Origin: Skermanella aerolata KACC 11604
Lineage (GTDB): Bacteria; Pseudomonadota; Alphaproteobacteria; Azospirillales; Azospirillaceae
DNA length: 64,000 nucleotides
Reading direction: 5' to 3'
NCBI RefSeq assembly: GCF_000936425.1
Contig: NZ_AVFK01000024.1
Coordinates: 62,001 to 126,000, forward strand
In this document: positions 14,858-23,510 of the stretch, one piece after another
How the letters are laid out: the number at the start of each line of letters is the position of its first letter
Numbering within the stretch: position 1 is the first letter of the stretch
Notes under the pieces: generated by a model
Told to the model about the DNA's origin: nothing
Databases searched by the model: none
What the model saw: the letters and a program-made list of their open reading frames with translations, nothing else
Position numbers and translations under genes: made by a program

Positions 14858-16345
14858 TTAAAAGCGCGGAAGATCGGGGAACGGCAACTGGCCGCGGTGG
14901 ATATGCATGCGGCCCAGTTCGGCGCACCGGTGAAGCTGCGGGAACACCTTGCCGGGGTTCAGCAGGCCGTCGGGGTCGAAGGCGCACTTGACCCGCTGCT
15001 GCTGGTTCATGTCGGTTTCAGTGAACTGATGGATCATCAGGTCGCGTTTCTCGACACCGACTCCGTGCTCACCGGTCAGCACGCCGCCGACCTCGACGCA
15101 CAGCTTCAGGATATCCGCGCCGAAGTCCTCCGCAGCCTGCAACTCGCCCGGCTTGTTGGCATCGTAGAGGATCAGCGGGTGCAGGTTGCCGTCGCCCGCG
15201 TGGAAGACGTTGGCGACCCGCAATCCGTGGCGCTCCGACATCTCCGCCATCCGGTTCAGCACCAGCGGCAGTTCCTTGCGCGGGATCGTGCCGTCCATGC
15301 ACAGGTAGTCCGGACTGATCCGCCCGACGGCGGGGAAAGCCGCCTTGCGCCCGGCCCAGAACACCATCCGTTCGTCCTCTGACGAACTGACGCGGATCGA
15401 CACCGCCCCGCATTTGCGGGCGATCGTCTCGACCTCGCCGATCAAGTGGTCGACCTCCGCCTCCGGCCCGTCCAACTCGACGATCAGGATCGCTTCGACG
15501 TCCAGCGGATAGCCGGCGTGGACGAACTCCTCCGCCGCGTGGATCGCCGGCTTGTCCATCATCTCCATGCCGCCGGGGATGATGCCGGCCGCGATGATGG
15601 CGGCGACGCAGTCCCCGCCGGTCTCGCTGCTGGGAAAGCCGATAAGCACGGCCCGAAGCGTCTCTGGCTTCTTCAGGATGCGCACCGTCACCTCGGTGAC
15701 GACGCCCAGCAACCCTTCCGATCCCGTCATGATGCCGAGCAGGTCGTAGCCGTCGCTGTCCAGGTGCTTGCCGCCCAGCCGCACGACGTCGCCGTTCATC
15801 AGCACCATCTCGATGCCGAGGACGTTGTTGGTGGTCAACCCGTATTTGAGGCAGTGGACCCCGCCGGAGTTCTCGGCGATGTTGCCGCCGATCGTGCAGG
15901 CGATCTGGCTGCTGGGGTCCGGCGCGTAATAGAAGCCCTCATGCGCCACCGCGTTGGTGATGCCCAGGTTGGTGACGCCCGGCTGGACCGTGACGGTCCG
16001 GTTGCCGTAGTCGATGTCCATGATCTTGTTGAACTTGCCGAGTCCCAGGATGATGCCGTCAGCCAGCGGCAGCGCTCCACCGGACAGCGACGTGCCGGCT
16101 CCGCGCGGGACGACCTTGATCCCGATCTCGTTGCAATATTTGAGGACTTGGGAAACCTGCTCGGTCGTCTTCGGCAGAACGACGATCATCGGCAATTGCC
16201 GGTAGGCGGTCAGGGCGTCGGTTTCGTAGACGCGCATCTCGTCCTGTTCGACGATGACGCCTTCACCCGGCACGATGGCCCTGAGCGCGTTTGCGATCTC
16301 GACCCGGCGGGCGAGCACCGAAGCGTCTGGCGTGGGCATCTTCAT
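14858..16345 (-). CDS. glcD: Glycolate oxidase subunit GlcD (FAD-linked)
   Basis: This 495-residue FAD-linked oxidase carries PRGAGTSLSGGALPLADGII (pyrophosphate loop), TVTVQPGVTNLGITNAVAHE, IGGNIAENSGGVHCLKYGLT and a C-terminal catalytic region with NVFHAGDGNLHPLILYD and LTGEHGVGVEKR, hallmarks of glycolate/D-lactate dehydrogenases. It oxidises glycolate to glyoxylate. The start ATG at 16343-16345 follows GGAGGAGGAA, a strong ribosome-binding site. It heads the glcDEF operon; no glcC-type regulator is adjacent. With glcE and glcF present in order, the glycolate assignment is firmer than for a lone GlcD homologue. Confidence 0.95.
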   Translation of the reverse strand: MKMPTPDASVLARRVEIANALRAIVPGEGVIVEQDEMRVYETDALTAYRQLPMIVVLPKTTEQVSQVLKYCNEIGIKVVPRGAGTSLSGGALPLADGIILGLGKFNKIMDIDYGNRTVTVQPGVTNLGITNAVAHEGFYYAPDPSSQIACTIGGNIAENSGGVHCLKYGLTTNNVLGIEMVLMNGDVVRLGGKHLDSDGYDLLGIMTGSEGLLGVVTEVTVRILKKPETLRAVLIGFPSSETGGDCVAAIIAAGIIPGGMEMMDKPAIHAAEEFVHAGYPLDVEAILIVELDGPEAEVDHLIGEVETIARKCGAVSIRVSSSEDERMVFWAGRKAAFPAVGRISPDYLCMDGTIPRKELPLVLNRMAEMSERHGLRVANVFHAGDGNLHPLILYDANKPGELQAAEDFGADILKLCVEVGGVLTGEHGVGVEKRDLMIHQFTETDMNQQQRVKCAFDPDGLLNPGKVFPQLHRCAELGRMHIHRGQLPFPDLPRF

Positions 16346-16560
16346 GCCGTGGTTCCTCCTCCAGCGGACAGCTCATGATTCCGATAACCGGAATCGACGC
16401 CGTCACGTCTCTTGTTCTTAAGCGATAGCCAATGTGGAAAATTATGGCCGTCAAGTAAAGTGGTATCACCACTTTAAGGAACAAGTGCACTGTCGGAGGA
16501 GAGAAGCCGGCAGCTCCCCGATTCGAAAAAGCGGGTCGAAAAACTGCCTCGAAAAACCCC

Positions 16561-16601
16561 GGCCGCAAAAAGCAAAACCGCGCCGAAAGCATCGGCGCGG
16601 T
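16561..16601 (-). terminator. Rho-independent terminator downstream of rpmJ
   Basis: Read on the minus strand, the 10-bp perfect stem ACCGCGCCGA/TCGGCGCGGT (16592-16601 with 16577-16586) encloses a 5-base loop and is followed by a T-rich run (TTTTGCTTTTT). It lies about 38 bp past the rpmJ stop and should end that transcript before the glcD promoter region. Confidence 0.85.
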
Positions 16602-16638
16602 CACCTCCCGGAGATACGGGCTCTCCCGTTTCGCACGC

Positions 16639-16764
16639 TCAGCCCTGGCGTGCCTTGAAGCGGGGGTTCTGCTTGTTGATGACGTAGACGCGGCCCTTGC
16701 GGCGGATCACGCGGCAGGCTTTGTGCCGGGTCTTCATGGATTTCAGCGAGTTGACGATCTTCAT
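16639..16764 (-). CDS. rpmJ: 50S ribosomal protein L36
   Basis: The 41-residue protein reads [20 protein letters not shown], then a basic block, and ends NPRFKARQG. This is the longer L36 form with only one cysteine, hence lacking the zinc-binding CCCH set of the classical 37-38 residue L36. It is a stand-alone gene, as usual in alphaproteobacteria, with its own terminator at 16561-16601. The ATG at 16762-16764 fits the family start exactly; the longer open frame to 16977 is non-coding. Confidence 0.95.
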   Translation of the reverse strand: MKIVNSLKSMKTRHKACRVIRRKGRVYVINKQNPRFKARQG

Positions 16765-16889
16765 CGTTTCAAGTCCTAAAGAGGCTAGGTCGGAGGCTAA
16801 GTCACAAGAGCGGCGGAAAATATGGATACGGACACCTAATGTCAATAAGCGCCTGTATTTCGGCGTGTAGAGCGAAGCGAATTCCGGAC

Positions 16890-17840
16890 TCAGCCCTCCG
16901 AACCATCGGCCAGCTTCAACGCGAAGAACCGGTAGGCCCGCAACCCGCTCTGGAGTGCGGCGACCCGCCTTGCCCACTGCTCGACCTCCTCGACAACGGC
17001 CAGCTTGGTATCGTGGTCCAGGCTCCTGCTCGCCAGGAACTCGGTCAGCGACTGGATGGCCGCCAGTATAAGCGTGCGATGGGCGTCGGTGATGTCCTCG
17101 TTGATCCGGATATCCAGGTTGCGCTGCTGGAGCGAACTGACAGTCTGCTGCATGGTCAGCGGGAACGGCTCGACCGGTTCCTTCGCGATCCAGTCCTTGA
17201 CCGCCGCCGAGCGCGGCTCCTCCTTGTCGAAGACGTAATCGGTGAACAGCAGCTGCCCGCGCGGCTTCAGGCTCAGCTCGATGCCGTCATGCAGCCCTTC
17301 ACGGTTCTTGACGAAGCAGAAGAATTCCTTGGCGAAGATGCAGTCGAAGCGCTTGGGATGCTTGAAGTTCTCCGGATCGTAATGGACGATCGTCGCCTGC
17401 TTGGCCATGCCCGACTTGACCGACCGCTCCATGCCCTCCTTGGCGAGAACGGGCGACGCCTCCATCCCGGTAACCCAGCAGCCGTACTGGGCCGCCATCT
17501 TGCGCCCGGCGCCCCCAAGACCCGCCGCCAGATCCAGCACGCTCATCGCGGGGTTCAGCCCAAGCGGCTTGACCAACTGGGGGATGTAGTCGTCACCGCC
17601 GGGCGTGGTGAAACCCTCGCCCCAAAGCTTCTCGACCACCTCGATGCGGGTCGCCGACCACAGCGGCTTTCCGAACCGGGACGTGACACCGGTCAGGACC
17701 GGCTTGGTGCCCGCAGGGGCCGCCGCGACCGGCGGTTCCTGCTCATGCTTGTCGTCCTTGTTCTCCGGCAGGTCGTAGCCTTCCCACCACGCAAGGAGCT
17801 TTTTCTTCCAGGGCTTTCCCGGCGCCGATTCTTCACTCAT
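16890..17840 (-). CDS. Class I SAM-dependent methyltransferase
   Basis: This 316-residue protein has a charged N-terminus of about 60 residues ([19 protein letters not shown]) and a Rossmann methyltransferase domain with motif [17 protein letters not shown], motif [17 protein letters not shown], and [20 protein letters not shown]. The C-terminus is helical. The motif I region resembles methyltransferases acting on small molecules or lipids, but the substrate is unknown. ATG 17838-17840 is preferred, with AGGAC about 12 bases upstream; GTG at 17871-17873 is an alternative adding 11 residues. It is a single-gene unit between rpmJ and a REP element. Confidence 0.8.
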   Translation of the reverse strand: MSEESAPGKPWKKKLLAWWEGYDLPENKDDKHEQEPPVAAAPAGTKPVLTGVTSRFGKPLWSATRIEVVEKLWGEGFTTPGGDDYIPQLVKPLGLNPAMSVLDLAAGLGGAGRKMAAQYGCWVTGMEASPVLAKEGMERSVKSGMAKQATIVHYDPENFKHPKRFDCIFAKEFFCFVKNREGLHDGIELSLKPRGQLLFTDYVFDKEEPRSAAVKDWIAKEPVEPFPLTMQQTVSSLQQRNLDIRINEDITDAHRTLILAAIQSLTEFLASRSLDHDTKLAVVEEVEQWARRVAALQSGLRAYRFFALKLADGSEG

Positions 17841-17955
17841 CTCCCACACGTCGTCCTGATGTCGGCCCGCCACCCTCGGGAAGATTATTACTCTGGCAAG
17901 GTCATATGGATATCATGATGCCGTTAAACGGCGGTTAAGGCCGTTTTGGAATTCC

Positions 17956-18102
17956 ACCAACGGCGCTGAAGCTTGATCGGTGAGTTCCGGCCGGGATGTC
18001 GGGCTGAAGAGGCTCAACCTACAAAGCACACGATTCTTTTGACCTGCGCTCCTGCCATCGTACACAAGCACGCCCCTGTAGGTCGGGCCTCTTCAGCCCG
18101 AC
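17956..18102. repeat. Family A REP pair with an extended left arm
   Basis: The left REP 17998-18022 (minus orientation, degenerate: GGCTCAACC in place of GGCCCGACC) and right REP 18078-18102 (plus) face each other across a 55-bp loop. The left flank ACCAACGGC-GCTGAAGCTTGA at 17956-17975 repeats the flank of the element at 42351-42371, showing that both descend from one longer unit. The right flank diverges after about 15 bp, near the end of the following gene. Confidence 0.85.
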
Positions 18103-18147
18103 ATTTAACGCTCCTGATTTCTTCATAGATATCGCCGCAACGCGCTC

Positions 18148-18942
18148 TCAGGCTTCACGCAGCCACTGGGCGGCGGCCAGCACCACCCGTTCCGGATAGT
18201 CCGGCAGTTCCGGCCCGATCAGCGGCAAGCCCAGTTCCGCGATGATCCGCTCCACGCTGGCCCGTCCCGCATCGTCGGGTTCCAGCGGCAGCCCAAGTGC
18301 CCGCGCCCTTCCGGCGATGACCATCTCCTGGCCCCAGAAATAGACCCTGGCAGCTCTCGTATTCGCGCGCATCGACTGCACCTGCCCCGCCCGCCCAGGG
18401 CCGTTGATCGACAGCCAGATATCGGCCAGCAGGGTATCTGCCGAAGTATCCGGCACATAGGCCAGCGCGTCGCCCCGCACGATGGTTATCTTCGACCGGG
18501 CGTCCTCCGGCAGTTGCCCGAAGACGCCGATCTCGCCGATCATCGAGATGACTTCGGGGTCGAACTCGACCACAGTCACGGCAGTGACCTCGGGCTGTAA
18601 AGCCGCGTTGGCGGCGGCCCAGCCCATTCCCAGCCCCATCACCACGGTGTGGCCGGCGGCGGCGCGGCAGCCCAGTTCCTGGCTCTCGATCTCCATGGGA
18701 GTCATCGACATCCAAGTCCGAACGCTTCGGCCCTCGTCCTCGACCCGCAGCAGCGCCGCCATGTCGGTGACCAGCCGTGGTCCGCTCCAGTATCCCGGCG
18801 CCATGCACATCGGCACGACGTCGAGCCGCCACCGCTCGCCCTGCATCGGCCGGTAGACCGGCCGGAACATGTCGGTCTCCAACAAGGTGGCGGCGCCGGG
18901 GCCGGCGAGCCCCTTGGGAACAAAACCCGTATCGGACGGCAT
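18148..18942 (-). CDS. SAM-binding methyltransferase-like / spermidine-synthase-fold protein
   Basis: This 264-residue protein has a nucleotide-binding loop VVMGLGMGWAAANAAL, an acidic strand end VTVVEFDPEVISM and a later GDALAYVPDTSADTLLADIW segment, the arrangement of class I methyltransferases and spermidine synthases. The N-terminal part (PVYRPMQGERWRLDVVPMCM) is not diagnostic, so substrate and reaction are unknown. The start at 18940-18942 has AGGAGAGG about 5 bases upstream. It is a single gene, divergent from the nucleoside transporter operon that begins at 19114; the 171-bp gap should contain both promoters. Confidence 0.75.
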   Translation of the reverse strand: MPSDTGFVPKGLAGPGAATLLETDMFRPVYRPMQGERWRLDVVPMCMAPGYWSGPRLVTDMAALLRVEDEGRSVRTWMSMTPMEIESQELGCRAAAGHTVVMGLGMGWAAANAALQPEVTAVTVVEFDPEVISMIGEIGVFGQLPEDARSKITIVRGDALAYVPDTSADTLLADIWLSINGPGRAGQVQSMRANTRAARVYFWGQEMVIAGRARALGLPLEPDDAGRASVERIIAELGLPLIGPELPDYPERVVLAAAQWLREA

Positions 18943-19113
18943 CGGCCCTCTCCTTGTCCCCGTGCAACCGCGAGGAACTTCTATACCATAAGGAGTAGTT
19001 TAGAAATCACTCACGAGGCCCGGCCCATCCGCCTTGCCTCCGCACCGGCAACCGGGCAAGTTCCAACCGGACAAGTTCGCTGAAGAGATCACGATCGGGG
19101 ACAGGCGCTCGGC

Positions 19114-20265
19114 ATGACATCCGGAACGACAGCCGCAGGCAAGGTTAAAGGGTTCGGGCAGCCGGGGGAGGTGCCGGGATGGGTGAACTACGCCCTGCTG
19201 CCGCTGCTCAACCTCGTAGCGGCGCTGCTGGTGTCCAGCCTCGTCATCCTCGTCATCGGCGAAAACCCGATCGCCGCGATGCAGGTCCTGCTCTACGGCT
19301 CGTTCGGCTATCCCGAGGCCATCGGTTTCACGCTCTACTATGCGACCAACTTCATCTTCACCGGTCTGGCGGTCGCCGTGGCGTTCCACTGCGGGCTGTT
19401 CAACATCGGCGGCGAAGGACAGGCCTATATCGGCGGCCTCGCCATCGGGCTGGTCGCCCTTTATCTAGGCTGGCTGCCCTGGCCGGTCGTGGCGCTGCTC
19501 GGCATCGTCGCGGGCGCCGCCGGCGGGGCCGCCTGGGCCTTCATCCCGGCATACCTCCAGGCGAGCCGGGGCAGCCACATCGTCATCACGACGATCATGT
19601 TCAACTTCATCGCGGCCTCGATCATGACCTGGCTGCTGGTGGACGTGCTGATAGCACCGGGTCAGCAATCGCCGGAAAGCCGCCAGTTCGCCGAAACGGC
19701 CTGGCTGCCCTTCATGCATCAGGCGCTGGGCTGGGTAGGGCTCCGGATTCCGGCTTCCCCGCTCAACCTGTCCTTCGTCTGGGCGCTGGTCTGCTGCGTC
19801 CTGTTCTGGGTCTTCGTCTGGCACACCCGCTGGGGCTACGAGATCCGCACCGTCGGCCAGAACGAGCGCGCCGCCGTCTATGCCGGCATCTCGCCGGCCG
19901 GCAACATCGTCCTCGCCATGGCGCTGTCCGGGGCGCTCGCCGCCTTCGTCGGGCTGAACGAGGTGCTGGGCGTGCATCACCGCCTGATCCTGGGCTTCAC
20001 CGGCGGTGTCGGCTTCGTCGGCATCGCGGTCGCCCTGATGGGCCGCAACCATCCCATCGGCATCGTCCTGGCGGCATTGCTCTTCGGTGCCCTCTACCAG
20101 GGCGGCTCCGAACTGGCGTTCGACTTCCCGTCGATCAACCGGGAGATGGTCGTGGTGATCCAGGGCCTCGTGATCCTGTTCGCCGGCGCCCTGGAAAACC
20201 TGTTCCGCCCCCGGATCGAAGCGCTGTTCCGCCGCACCGCCTCCCAACCGGCCCCGGCCGCCTGA
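19114..20265 (+). CDS. Nucleoside-type ABC transporter permease (first subunit)
   Basis: The 383-residue inner-membrane protein belongs to the BPD_transp_2 permease family (YufP/BmpC/NupP-like). Features are GENPIAAMQVLLYGSFG near the first TM, FHCGLFNIGGEGQAYIGGLA, an extracellular loop, then YEIRTVGQNERAAVYAGISP and HPIGIVLAALLFGALYQGGS. It should pair with the second permease 20 bp downstream to form the channel of a nucleoside importer. The expected ATPase and Bmp-family binding protein are not in the window. It is the first gene of an operon with cdd, purine nucleoside phosphorylase, deoC, deoA and add, which supports nucleosides as the cargo. Confidence 0.9.
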   Translation: MTSGTTAAGKVKGFGQPGEVPGWVNYALLPLLNLVAALLVSSLVILVIGENPIAAMQVLLYGSFGYPEAIGFTLYYATNFIFTGLAVAVAFHCGLFNIGGEGQAYIGGLAIGLVALYLGWLPWPVVALLGIVAGAAGGAAWAFIPAYLQASRGSHIVITTIMFNFIAASIMTWLLVDVLIAPGQQSPESRQFAETAWLPFMHQALGWVGLRIPASPLNLSFVWALVCCVLFWVFVWHTRWGYEIRTVGQNERAAVYAGISPAGNIVLAMALSGALAAFVGLNEVLGVHHRLILGFTGGVGFVGIAVALMGRNHPIGIVLAALLFGALYQGGSELAFDFPSINREMVVVIQGLVILFAGALENLFRPRIEALFRRTASQPAPAA

Positions 20266-20285
20266 CCTCCGGAGCCAGACGACCC

Positions 20286-21257
20286 ATGGATTACCTGACC
20301 CTCCTCTCGGTCCTCGACGGCACGCTGCGCACCGCGGCACCCCTGGTCCTGGCAGCATTGGCCGGCCTGTTCGCCGAGCGCTCCGGCGTGGTCGACATTG
20401 GCCTGGAAGGCAAGATGCTGGCGGGTGCCTTCGCCGCCGCTGCCGTCGCATCGGTCACCGGGAGCCCCTGGCTCGGCCTTGCCGCCGGCATCGCAGCCGG
20501 CTTCGCGCTGTCGATGGTCCATGCCTATGCCTCGGTCACTCATCACGGCAACCAGGTGGTCAGCGGCATGGCGATCAACATCCTGGTTTCCGGCCTGACG
20601 CCGACGCTTGCCTTCGCGTGGTTCCAGCAAGGCGGACAGACGCCCCTGCTCCAGCAGGGCGAGCGCTTCGATCCGATCACCCTGCCCTTCGCGAGTGCCA
20701 TCGGCGACGCCGTGCCGATCCTCGGCCCGCTCTACCGCGAGGTGATCAGCGGCCATAACATCCTGGTCTATGCGGCAGCCCTGGCGGTCCCGCTGACCGG
20801 CTGGATCGTCTTCCGCTCCCGCTTAGGCCTGCGCCTGCGGGCGGTCGGCGAGAACCCGAGCGCCGTCGACACCGCCGGCATCTCCGTCGCCAAGCTCCGC
20901 TATCAGGCGCTGACGATCTGCGGCGCCCTGACCGGTGCCGCGGGCGCCTACCTCTCGACCGCACAGGGAGCGGGATTCGTCCGCGACATGACCGCCGGCA
21001 TGGGCTATCTGGCGCTGGCGGCCCTGATCTTCGGCAAATGGCGGCCCGGCCCGACGCTGGCGGCCTGCCTGCTGTTCGCCTTCGCCGACGCGGTGCAGAT
21101 CCGGCTCCAGGGCGTCGACATCCCCGGTATCGGGATCATTCCCGTCCAGTTCATCCAGATGCTGCCCTACGTGCTGACCGTGTTCCTGCTGGCGGGCTTC
21201 GTCGGCCGGGCGGTACCCCCCAGGGCCATCGGCATCCCTTATGTGAAAGAGCGATGA
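20286..21257 (+). CDS. Nucleoside-type ABC transporter permease (second subunit)
   Basis: This 323-residue permease is of the YufQ/NupQ type: TLRTAAPLVLAALAGLFAER, GVVDIGLEGKMLAGAFAAAA, SVTHHGNQVVSGMAINILVS, LRLRAVGENPSAVDTAGISV and MTAGMGYLALAALIFGKWRP are the family signatures. It starts at ATG 20286, preceded by GGAGCC, 20 bp after the first permease. Its stop overlaps the cdd start by 4 bp (ATGA), linking import directly to deamination. The longer frame running from 19179 is a shadow of the first permease. Confidence 0.92.
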   Translation: MDYLTLLSVLDGTLRTAAPLVLAALAGLFAERSGVVDIGLEGKMLAGAFAAAAVASVTGSPWLGLAAGIAAGFALSMVHAYASVTHHGNQVVSGMAINILVSGLTPTLAFAWFQQGGQTPLLQQGERFDPITLPFASAIGDAVPILGPLYREVISGHNILVYAAALAVPLTGWIVFRSRLGLRLRAVGENPSAVDTAGISVAKLRYQALTICGALTGAAGAYLSTAQGAGFVRDMTAGMGYLALAALIFGKWRPGPTLAACLLFAFADAVQIRLQGVDIPGIGIIPVQFIQMLPYVLTVFLLAGFVGRAVPPRAIGIPYVKER

Positions 21258-21667
21258 GCAGCGAACTCGACACCATGATCCGCCACGCGGCGGCGGCGAT
21301 GAAGAACGCCTACGCGCCCTATTCCAACTTCCCCGTCGGCGCCTGCCTCCGGACCGACAGCGGCGCGCTCTACGCCGCCGCCAACGTGGAGAACGCGGCC
21401 TATCCCCAGGGCCAGTGCGCCGAGGCCAGCGCCATCGGCATGATGATCGCAGGGGGAGACCGCCGGATCGTCGAGGTCGTCGTGATGGGCGGCAAGCCGG
21501 GCGACGGCATGCTCTGCACGCCTTGCGGCGGCTGCCGTCAGCGCCTGCGCGAGTTCTGCGCGCCCGATGTCCAGGTCCACGTCTGCGGTCCCGAAGGGGT
21601 GCGCAAGACCGTGACGCTGGACGAGCTGCTGCCGTTCTCCTTCGGCCCCGAAAACCTGAGCTTCTGA
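21254..21667 (+). CDS. cdd: Cytidine deaminase
   Basis: This 137-residue enzyme is of the homotetrameric type. It has YAPYSNFPVGACLRTDSG, GQCAEASAIGMM with the CAE zinc/catalytic motif (Cys ligand and Glu proton shuttle), and TPCGGCRQRLREF with the other two zinc cysteines. It converts cytidine and deoxycytidine to uridine and deoxyuridine. The ATG at 21254 overlaps the permease stop. The next gene is a purine nucleoside phosphorylase 13 bp downstream. Confidence 0.95.
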   Translation: MSSELDTMIRHAAAAMKNAYAPYSNFPVGACLRTDSGALYAAANVENAAYPQGQCAEASAIGMMIAGGDRRIVEVVVMGGKPGDGMLCTPCGGCRQRLREFCAPDVQVHVCGPEGVRKTVTLDELLPFSFGPENLSF

Positions 21668-21680
21668 GGAGCCAACCCGC

Positions 21681-22511
21681 ATGTCCAGCCCAGCCGCCAC
21701 CCCGGCAGACGCCGCCAAAGTCATCGCCGAGCGCGCGCCCGGCTTCAAGCCCCGCGTCGGCATCGTACTGGGGTCCGGCCTCGGCGGGCTGGCGGACCGG
21801 ATCGAGGACGCCGTCACGATTTCCTACGCCGACCTGCCCGGCTTCCCGCGTCCGGGAGTCCACGGTCACGCCGGACAGCTGGTGCTCGGCAAGCTCGGCG
21901 GCGAACCCGTCGCCTGCATGCAGGGCCGCGTCCACCTGTACGAGGGGACGGGGCCTGCCGCCATCAAGCTCCCCATCCGCACCCTCAAGCTGGTCGGCTG
22001 CGAGACGCTGTTCCTGACCTGCGCCGCCGGTTCGCTCCGGACGGAGGTCGGTCCCGGCCGCCTGATGGCGATCACCGACCACATCAACATGCAGGGCACC
22101 AACCCGCTGGTCGGCCCCAACGACGACGCCTTCGGCCCGCGCTTCCCCAGCCTGACCGACGCCTGGCATCCCGACCTGACCGGGCATCTGGCCTGGACCG
22201 CCGAAGGATTAGGAATCGCCCTTGCGACCGGCGTCTACGCAGCATGGCTCGGCCCGACATTTGAAACTCCCGCCGAAGTCCGCATGTTGAAGCTTCTGGG
22301 CGCCGATGCCGTCGGCATGTCCACGGTGCCGGAATGCATCGTCGCCCGCCACTGCGGCCTGGACGTCGTCGGCTGCGCCGTCATCACCAATCTCGGCGTC
22401 GGCCTTGGCGACGGCGAGGTCAGCCATGACCAGACGCTCCGCGCCGCCAACGCGGCGGCAGCCGACCTGGAAAGGCTGATCGTAGGATTCCTGGAAGGAC
22501 TGGACCGTTGA
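21681..22511 (+). CDS. Purine-nucleoside phosphorylase, trimeric type
   Basis: The 276-residue protein has VGIVLGSGLGGLADRIE (phosphate site), PGVHGHAGQLVLGKLGG, CMQGRVHLYEGTG, TCAAGSLRTEVGPGRLM, ITDHINMQGTNPL, GPTFETPAEVRMLKLLGADA and VGMSTVPECIVARHCGLDVV. These belong to the PunA/XapA trimeric family, which cleaves purine (deoxy)nucleosides with phosphate to a base and (deoxy)ribose 1-phosphate. The ATG at 21681 has GAGGAG 9 bases upstream. The stop TGA at 22509-22511 overlaps the TTG start of deoC. Confidence 0.93.
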   Translation: MSSPAATPADAAKVIAERAPGFKPRVGIVLGSGLGGLADRIEDAVTISYADLPGFPRPGVHGHAGQLVLGKLGGEPVACMQGRVHLYEGTGPAAIKLPIRTLKLVGCETLFLTCAAGSLRTEVGPGRLMAITDHINMQGTNPLVGPNDDAFGPRFPSLTDAWHPDLTGHLAWTAEGLGIALATGVYAAWLGPTFETPAEVRMLKLLGADAVGMSTVPECIVARHCGLDVVGCAVITNLGVGLGDGEVSHDQTLRAANAAAADLERLIVGFLEGLDR

Positions 22512-23326
22512 CCAAACTGGACGCGACCCTGAACCGCCTCGTCGAGGAGGCCCGCACCGCGCCGGCCAGTGCGGAAATCGCCGCCCGCGCCCTGCCCCTG
22601 CTCGACCTGACAAGCCTCAACGACGACGACACGGACGAGCGGATCGCGGCCCTGTGCGACCGCGCGGTCACGGAAGCGGGCGGCGTCGCCGCCGTCTGCA
22701 TCTACCCCCGCTTCGTTCCGCTGGCGAAGCAGCGCCTTTCCAACAAGGGCGTCGCCATCGCTACGGTGATCAACTTCCCCGCCGGCGGTACCGATGCCGC
22801 CGCCGTTTCCGCCGACACCAAAGCCGCCGTCAGGGCCGGCGCCGACGAGATCGACGTCGTCCTGCCCTGGCGCACCTTCCAGTCGGGCGAGCGCACGATC
22901 CCGCACGACGTCCTCCGCGCCTGCCGCGACGCTTGCGGCGACGGCGTCCTGATGAAGGTGATCCTGGAGACCGGCGGCCTGGACGATGCCGGCCTGATCG
23001 AGCAGGCGAGCCGCGACGCCATCTCCGCCGGGGCCGACTTCATCAAGACCTCCACCGGCAAGCTCAACCCGGCGGCGACCCTGGAAGCCGCCGCGATCAT
23101 GATGGCGGTGATCCGCGACTGCGGCCGCCCAGTAGGCTTCAAGGCGGCCGGAGGCATCCGCGACACGGCGGGAGCCGCCGGGTACCTCTACCTCTCCAAC
23201 GTCCTCCTCGGCCCCGGCTGGGCGACGCCGTCAACTTTCCGCTTCGGCGCCAGCGGTTTGCTGGATGCGCTGCTCGCCGATCTGGGCCAGACTACGACAG
23301 GCCGTAAGCCGTCCGGCGGGTATTAG
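22508..23326 (+). CDS. deoC: Deoxyribose-phosphate aldolase
   Basis: This 272-residue aldolase has [43 protein letters not shown], the Schiff-base lysine in [13 protein letters not shown], and [10 protein letters not shown]. It splits deoxyribose 5-phosphate into acetaldehyde and glyceraldehyde 3-phosphate, completing deoxynucleoside breakdown. The start is TTG at 22508-22510, overlapping the PNP stop, with AAGGA 8 bases upstream; no ATG is available. The last dozen residues (GRKPSGGY) run up to a REP element 8 bp past the stop and may be a recent extension. Confidence 0.93.
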   Translation: MTKLDATLNRLVEEARTAPASAEIAARALPLLDLTSLNDDDTDERIAALCDRAVTEAGGVAAVCIYPRFVPLAKQRLSNKGVAIATVINFPAGGTDAAAVSADTKAAVRAGADEIDVVLPWRTFQSGERTIPHDVLRACRDACGDGVLMKVILETGGLDDAGLIEQASRDAISAGADFIKTSTGKLNPAATLEAAAIMMAVIRDCGRPVGFKAAGGIRDTAGAAGYLYLSNVLLGPGWATPSTFRFGASGLLDALLADLGQTTTGRKPSGGY

Positions 23327-23333
23327 CAGAGAT

Positions 23334-23449
23334 GTCGGGCTGAAGAGGCCCGACCTACAAAAAATATGCTGGCAAAAGCACGCTGACGTAGGTCGGGCCT
23401 CTTCAGCCCGACATCTAACGTTTCCGATCGAGCGAATGCCGCTGGTATT
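23334..23449. repeat. Family A REP pair inside the nucleoside operon
   Basis: The left REP 23334-23358 (minus) and right REP 23388-23412 (plus) face each other with a 29-bp loop. The right flank (ATCTAACG, then GGTATTGG ending at 23449) matches the right arm of the element at 42498-42567. The pair lies 8 bp after the deoC stop and about 60 bp before the deoA ribosome-binding region, within the same transcription unit. A 12-bp direct repeat AACCAATCAAGA (23466-23477, 23484-23495) follows it. Confidence 0.9.
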
Positions 23450-23510
23450 GGACCGACCGACCGCTAACCAATCAAGACCTGCCAACCAATCAAGAAGAGC
23501 GACCAGAACC

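Noticed and set aside
19179-21257. Plus-strand frame of 692 codons suggesting a fused permease
   Set aside because: Its first half is the shifted frame of the first permease; the second permease has its own ATG and ribosome-binding site at 20286.
23265-23510. N-terminal extension of thymidine phosphorylase
   Set aside because: The extra residues read through the end of deoC and the REP element; the family start matches ATG 23511.
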